A stretch of 64,000 bases of DNA. Origin: Taibaiella helva (GTDB taxonomy: Bacteria; Bacteroidota; Bacteroidia; Chitinophagales; Chitinophagaceae). Numbering within the stretch: position 1 is the first letter of the stretch; every line of letters begins with the position of its first letter. The DNA is taken from contig NZ_QUZZ01000004.1 of the NCBI RefSeq assembly GCF_003545695.1, positions 248,001 to 312,000 on the forward strand, written 5' to 3'. The position numbers were made by a program, and so were the translations under genes. The notes under the pieces are model-generated. The model made no database searches and was not told the origin of the DNA. It worked only from the letters and a program-made list of their open reading frames with translations. Below, piece after piece: positions 60,139-64,000 of the stretch.

Positions 60139-62337
60139 ATGGAAGCAACACTCGAACAAGCCAGGCAGCTGGGACTGCAGGAAGCAGAATTTGAAGAAAT
60201 AAAGAAGATCCTGGGCCGCACGCCCAATTTCAACGAAACCGCGATGTACTCCGTGATGTGGAGCGAGCATTGCAGCTACAAGAATTCCATCAAATACCTG
60301 AAGAAGCTTCCCCGCGAAGGCAGCCGGCTGCTGGTAAAGGCCGGTGAAGAAAACGCGGGCCTGGTCGACATCGGCGATGGCCTGGCCGTAGTGTTCAAAA
60401 TCGAATCTCATAACCACCCCTCGGCCATCGAACCCTTCCAGGGCGCGGCTACAGGTGTAGGCGGCATCCACCGCGATATTTTCACCATGGGCGCACGTCC
60501 CGTTGCAGCGCTCAATTCCCTTCGCTTCGGCAACCTGAAGCATCCCAAAACCCAGCACCTGCTGAAAGGCATCGTGAAAGGCATCAGCCACTACGGCAAC
60601 TGCTTCGGCGTACCGACCGTAGGTGGCGAGGTTTATTTTGAGGATTGCTATCAGACCAACCCCCTGGTGAATGCCATGAGTGTGGGCATCGTAAAGGTGG
60701 GACAAACCTTTTCCGCAACTTCCTATGGCGAAGGTAACCCGGTATTCATCGTGGGCGCTGCTACCGGTAAGGACGGTATCGGCGGCGCTTCTTTTGCTTC
60801 TGCCGATATTACGGAGGACAGCGCCGAGCAATTGCCTGCAGTGCAGGTAGGCGATCCTTTCGAAGAAAAGAAGCTGCTGGAAGCCTGTATGGAGCTGGTG
60901 GGCAAAAACCTGGTGATCGGCATGCAGGATATGGGTGCGGCCGGTATCAGCTGCTCTACTTCCGAGATGAGCGCCAAAGGCCAGCACGGCATGAAGATCG
61001 ACTTGAGCAAGGTGCCTACCCGGCAGGAAAATATGAAAGCATGGGAAATGCTGCTAAGCGAAAGCCAGGAGCGCATGCTGATCGTGATCGAAAAAGGTAA
61101 GGAAGCAGAAGTGCAGGCAATATTCGACAAATGGGATATCCACTGCGAGCAGATCGGCGAGGTGACCAAGGAAGAGCGTCTGAAATACTACCTCAACGGC
61201 GAACTGATGGCCGATGTGCCCGGAGAAAGCCTGGTGCTGGGCGGCGGCGCCCCGGTATACGAGCGGGAGTATAAAGAACCCGCCTATTTTGCGCAGGTCA
61301 ATGCTTTTGACCAGGACAGCATTCCCGAGGCGCAAGATCTTAAAGCGGTTGCCGAGCAGATCATCCGCCTGCCCAATATCGCGTCCAAGCGCTGGGTATA
61401 CGAGCAATACGATTCAATGGTAGGTACTGCCAACGCTTCTACCAATAATCCTTCTGATGCGGCTATCGTGCGGATCCACGGTACAGAAAAAGCGCTTGCA
61501 GTAACCGTAGACTGCAACAGCCGCTATGTGTTCCTCAATCCTTATGTGGGTGGTATGATCGCCGTGAGCGAAGCGGCCCGCAATATCGTCTGCAGCGGCG
61601 GCCAGCCTGTGGGCGTAACCAACTGCCTCAATTTCGGTAATCCTTATAATCCTGAAGTTTATTACCAGTTTGTACATGCCCTTCGCGGCATGAGCGACGC
61701 CTGCATCCAGTTCGACGCACCGGTTACCGGCGGTAATGTGAGCTTCTACAACCAATCGGAAGACGGCCCGGTATATCCTACACCGACAATCGGCATGGTA
61801 GGCGTGCTGGATAATATCGCCGACGCCATGACGCTGGATTTCAAAAATGAAGGCGATCATATTTACCTGCTGGGTCGCAGCCGCAACGATATCAATGGGT
61901 CGGAATACTTGTTCAAGCTGCACAACGTTACGCACAGCCCCGCACCGCACTTCGACCTGCAGGAAGAAGCAGCGCTGCAAAACAAGGTGGCCGAACTCAT
62001 TAAGAACAAGCTGATCCGTTCGGCGCATGATGTAAGCGAAGGCGGCCTGTTCCCTACCCTGCTGGAAAGTGCGGCTGTAAACGGCAAAGGATTCTCCATT
62101 GCGCTCCATAAAGACCTGCGTAAAGATGCCTTTCTCTTCGGTGAAGCGCAGAGCCGCGTAGTGGTAAGCGTACGCCCCGATCAGCAGAAGGCGTTCGAGG
62201 CTGTCGTGGGCGATCATCCCATGGAGCACCTGGGCACGGTAACCGCCGGCGATATCCTGATAGACGGCGCCGGATGGGGCACTATACCTGAATGGAAAGT
62301 GCAATATGACACTGCTATAGAAAATGAATTAAGCTAA
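60139..62337 (+). CDS. purL: Phosphoribosylformylglycinamidine synthase subunit PurL (short type)
   Basis: 732 residues, the short PurL that needs PurQ and PurS, unlike the ~1300-residue enterobacterial form. MWSEHCSYKNSIKYLK, ESHNHPSAIEPFQGAATGVGGI, GGIGGASFASA-type (GIGGASFASADI), and DAPVTGGNVSFYNQ are seen in order over two AIRS-like halves. It makes FGAM in purine synthesis. purQ and purS are not in the window. Possible tandem promoters lie upstream. Confidence 0.97.
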   Translation: MEATLEQARQLGLQEAEFEEIKKILGRTPNFNETAMYSVMWSEHCSYKNSIKYLKKLPREGSRLLVKAGEENAGLVDIGDGLAVVFKIESHNHPSAIEPFQGAATGVGGIHRDIFTMGARPVAALNSLRFGNLKHPKTQHLLKGIVKGISHYGNCFGVPTVGGEVYFEDCYQTNPLVNAMSVGIVKVGQTFSATSYGEGNPVFIVGAATGKDGIGGASFASADITEDSAEQLPAVQVGDPFEEKKLLEACMELVGKNLVIGMQDMGAAGISCSTSEMSAKGQHGMKIDLSKVPTRQENMKAWEMLLSESQERMLIVIEKGKEAEVQAIFDKWDIHCEQIGEVTKEERLKYYLNGELMADVPGESLVLGGGAPVYEREYKEPAYFAQVNAFDQDSIPEAQDLKAVAEQIIRLPNIASKRWVYEQYDSMVGTANASTNNPSDAAIVRIHGTEKALAVTVDCNSRYVFLNPYVGGMIAVSEAARNIVCSGGQPVGVTNCLNFGNPYNPEVYYQFVHALRGMSDACIQFDAPVTGGNVSFYNQSEDGPVYPTPTIGMVGVLDNIADAMTLDFKNEGDHIYLLGRSRNDINGSEYLFKLHNVTHSPAPHFDLQEEAALQNKVAELIKNKLIRSAHDVSEGGLFPTLLESAAVNGKGFSIALHKDLRKDAFLFGEAQSRVVVSVRPDQQKAFEAVVGDHPMEHLGTVTAGDILIDGAGWGTIPEWKVQYDTAIENELS

Positions 62338-62420
62338 TAACTTAAGCAAAACTATGAATACGAGGGCATTAACGAGAAAAAAACATGCACCTTGCTATTA
62401 AAATCCAAATCTTCGTAGTA

Positions 62421-62456
62421 GTATTACGCCGTAATTCCAATATTACGGCGTAATAC
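62421..62456. repeat. Perfect 15-bp inverted repeat between purL and the beta-barrel gene
   Basis: Arms GTATTACGCCGTAAT and ATTACGGCGTAATAC around a 6-base loop, 84 bases past the purL stop and 21 bases before the next ATG. No T run follows, so it may be an operator or mRNA hairpin rather than a terminator. Confidence 0.7.
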
Positions 62457-62476
62457 ATTTAACAACCCTCAATTTT

Positions 62477-63160
62477 ATGAAGAAAATTATCCTTTCTGCA
62501 TTACTGATCGGAGGCGCAGCAGTGGCTGCGCAGGCGCAAGCCAACAGTGTACTCGTTTTCGGCGACCTGGGCATTAATACCGCCAAAGATGCCAACGACA
62601 ATAAATCTTTCGGCTTTAACATCCATCCCGGTGTCGGCTACCAGTTCGACGACCATTGGACATTAGGCGTTACCGGCTCTTTCGGCACCAACAGGTCCAA
62701 GCCCAAAGGCGCTAAGGAATGGGGTTTCAGCAATACCTACACTGCCGGCGTTTTTGGCCGTTACACTATGCCCATCAGCAAGATCTTCGCCTTCTACAGC
62801 CAGGCAGAAGCCCTGTACCAGGGACAAAGCGACGGCAGCACTGCTTCCGGCAGCAAATCGATCAAGAGCAATGGCTTTAAAGCAAATGTAGTACCCGCTA
62901 TCGCGATCATGGTACATAAAGGCTTTGCCCTCAACTTCTCCTTCGGTGGAGCAGAGTTTGAGACCATGAAGGTTTCCGGTGTTAAAGGCACCAGCACTCA
63001 TTTCGGGCTGACCTTCGGCAACCAGATGAACATCGGCGTATCCAAGAACTTCGCCTGCGGTCGCCGCCACAAAGGCCACCACATGAAAATGAATCATGGC
63101 AGCCGCATGGAGAAAGAGGAAATGGAGCAAGATAGCAAAGAAGACAAGAGCGAAGATTAA
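62477..63160 (+). CDS. Outer membrane beta-barrel protein
   Basis: 227 residues. A signal peptide (IILSALLIGGAAVAAQAQA) precedes alternating beta strands with aromatic girdles (NIHPGVGYQFDDHWTLGVTG, AGVFGRYTMPISKIFAFYSQAEALY), as in 8-strand porin-like OmpA/OprF-type barrels. The last strand ends MNIGVSKNF. After it comes an unusual 35-residue His/Met/Lys-rich and acidic tail (RRHKGHHMKMNHGSR ... EEMEQD) that could bind metal. Monocistronic with a terminator. Confidence 0.82.
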   Translation: MKKIILSALLIGGAAVAAQAQANSVLVFGDLGINTAKDANDNKSFGFNIHPGVGYQFDDHWTLGVTGSFGTNRSKPKGAKEWGFSNTYTAGVFGRYTMPISKIFAFYSQAEALYQGQSDGSTASGSKSIKSNGFKANVVPAIAIMVHKGFALNFSFGGAEFETMKVSGVKGTSTHFGLTFGNQMNIGVSKNFACGRRHKGHHMKMNHGSRMEKEEMEQDSKEDKSED

Positions 63161-63176
63161 TTTCATCGCGCATATT

Positions 63177-63215
63177 AAGCAGTAAGGATCGCCAAAGGCG
63201 ATCCTTACTGCTTTT
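63177..63215 (+). terminator. Terminator of the beta-barrel gene
   Basis: A 17-bp perfect stem (arms 63177-63193 and 63197-63213; core CAGTAAGGATCGCC) with an AAA loop and T-rich end. Confidence 0.85.
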
Positions 63216-63254
63216 ACAGGAGATACAGGCTGCCGGCAATTCTGTCAAACAGTC

Positions 63255-63288
63255 AAAAATGCCCCCGTTCCTGAAAAGAAACGAGGGC
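63255..63288 (-). terminator. Terminator for a minus-strand transcript
   Basis: Stem GCCCCCGTT with AACGAGGGC (one mismatch) with five A on the left, i.e. a T run on the minus strand. It supports transcription of the small open frame at 63344-63511. Confidence 0.6.
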
Positions 63289-63343
63289 TTTCACAATCAA
63301 AACACTAACAGCACCGCTAAAAAAAACGCATCACAAAACAACT

Positions 63344-63511
63344 CTACTGGATTACGGTGCTGCCAGTATCTTTCAACCAGGTTGCGTTGTCGCACTGAAT
63401 ACTTATATACAACAGCTCAGGAGCAAAGATGTTGGTTAAAGCTGTGATAATGTTAACCGGATCGCCACGGGAACACATAGGTACTGGTTGACATGCCCGC
63501 CGATGCTGCAT
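63344..63511 (-). CDS. Small open frame of unknown function, divergent from FKBP
   Basis: 55 residues from ATG 63511: MQHRRACQPVPMCSRGDPVNI, then ITALTNIFAPELLYI and three more polar turns with one further Cys. A longer start at 63565 is possible but overlaps the FKBP start. A minus-strand hairpin with a T run 56 bases downstream is the main support. The three Cys and lack of a signal peptide leave its nature open; a small RiPP or toxin cannot be excluded. Confidence 0.35.
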   Translation of the reverse strand: MQHRRACQPVPMCSRGDPVNIITALTNIFAPELLYISIQCDNATWLKDTGSTVIQ

Positions 63512-63540
63512 TTTGCTTATTTTCGCTGCAAAACATCTAT

Positions 63541-63975
63541 ATGGGTATAGCAGATATACTGGCATCCAAAAACAAGGAAAAAGCGGAAGCCAATCTGAAA
63601 GCCGGAGAGGCTTTCCTCGAAGAGAACAAAAGCAAAGAGGGTGTGGTAACGCTCCCCAGCGGTCTTCAATACTTGGTGCTGAAGGAAGGTGAAGGCCCGA
63701 AGCCCGGCGCCAGCAACCGGGTTACCTGCCACTACCACGGAACCCTGATCGACGGCAGGATATTTGACAGCTCCGTACAGCGTGGCCAGCCCGCGACTTT
63801 CCCGCTTAACCAGGTGATCGCCGGCTGGACGGAAGGGGTGCAGCTCATGAGCCTCGGCAGCAAATACCGCTTCTTCATACCGGCAGCGCTGGGCTACGGC
63901 GCCCGCCAGATGGGCAGCGATATCGGCCCCAACTCGGTACTGGTCTTTGACGTAGAACTGCTGGGCATCAATTAA
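63541..63975 (+). CDS. FKBP-type peptidyl-prolyl isomerase
   Basis: 144 residues from ATG 63541 (MGIADILASKNKEKAEANL), a short FklB-like N-terminal helix with GEAFLEENKSKEGVVTLPSGLQYLVLKEGEG, and then the FKBP fold: VTCHYHGTLIDGRIFDSS, PLNQVIAGWTEGVQLMSLGSKYRFFIPAALGYG and SVLVFDVELLGIN. All main active-site residues are present. There is no signal peptide, so it is cytoplasmic. The frame extends to 63493, but the ATG start is the family one. Confidence 0.93.
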   Translation: MGIADILASKNKEKAEANLKAGEAFLEENKSKEGVVTLPSGLQYLVLKEGEGPKPGASNRVTCHYHGTLIDGRIFDSSVQRGQPATFPLNQVIAGWTEGVQLMSLGSKYRFFIPAALGYGARQMGSDIGPNSVLVFDVELLGIN

Positions 63976-64000
63976 AGACTGCTGCATCCCGCTACATAAA

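Overview
The window looks like chromosomal DNA from a member of the Bacteroidota, most likely Chitinophagaceae or a close relative. The signs are the repeated -7 promoter element TAnnTTTG (sometimes with TTTG 18-20 bases upstream), the near absence of purine-rich ribosome binding sites, and lineage-typical genes: GldA, DUF4270, DUF4468, DUF4846, DUF1573, a TonB-dependent receptor, UbiA-like MqnP and long-tailed ribosomal protein S16. I cannot name a genus. The backbone is moderately GC-rich. One block (about 48.58-54.76 kb) is clearly AT-rich.

Layout. 0-8.4 kb: end of pyrE, rpsP, panC, a single-domain starch-synthase-like protein, a DUF4270 lipoprotein, glmS, rpmI-rplT-rplS and rpsT. 8.4-20 kb: a lytic transglycosylase, tatA, a decayed DUF3857-like gene, a DUF4846 lipoprotein, a thiolase, kbl, ypfJ, gldA, fabD and a UPF0173 hydrolase. 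20-30.8 kb: parA-parB, a TRIC/UPF0126 channel, a Gfo/Idh/MocA oxidoreductase, recQ, ubiA, DUF1573, pabB, a histone-tail-like Lys/Ala and Asp-rich protein and purA. 31-39 kb: an M28 cyclotransferase-like lipoprotein, a thioredoxin-fold protein, rarA, an FMN reductase, nadD, feoA, manC, pyrH, nth and PAP2. 39.2-42.9 kb: a TPP riboswitch heading a TonB receptor and an acyl-CoA-dehydrogenase-fold flavoprotein. 43-48.4 kb: a decayed RiPP precursor, a TIGR01777 epimerase, the GDP-heptose genes gmhB-hddC-gmhA, a nitroreductase and ccmB. 48.5-54.8 kb: tRNA-Lys followed by an AT-rich island with a frameshifted integrase, a HEPN-type gene, an XRE-AbiJ pair and four small unknown genes. 55-64 kb: a lanthipeptide-like precursor, a small membrane protein plus pdxH, pyrR-pyrB, a DegT aminotransferase, purL, a beta-barrel protein and an FKBP.

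How genes work together. pyrE, pyrH and pyrR-pyrB serve pyrimidine synthesis; purA and purL serve purine synthesis. manC, glmS, gmhA-hddC-gmhB, the WlbA-like oxidoreductase and the DegT aminotransferase point to surface polysaccharide sugars. The riboswitch pair suggests thiamine uptake with an unassigned oxidative step. The island is best read as a small defence cargo (AbiJ and HEPN) with a broken integrase.

Most interesting: two related five-cysteine RiPP precursors, one intact and one broken, with no modification enzymes in view; the flavoprotein under thiamine riboswitch control; and the defence island with a 16-bp palindromic operator between divergent promoters.
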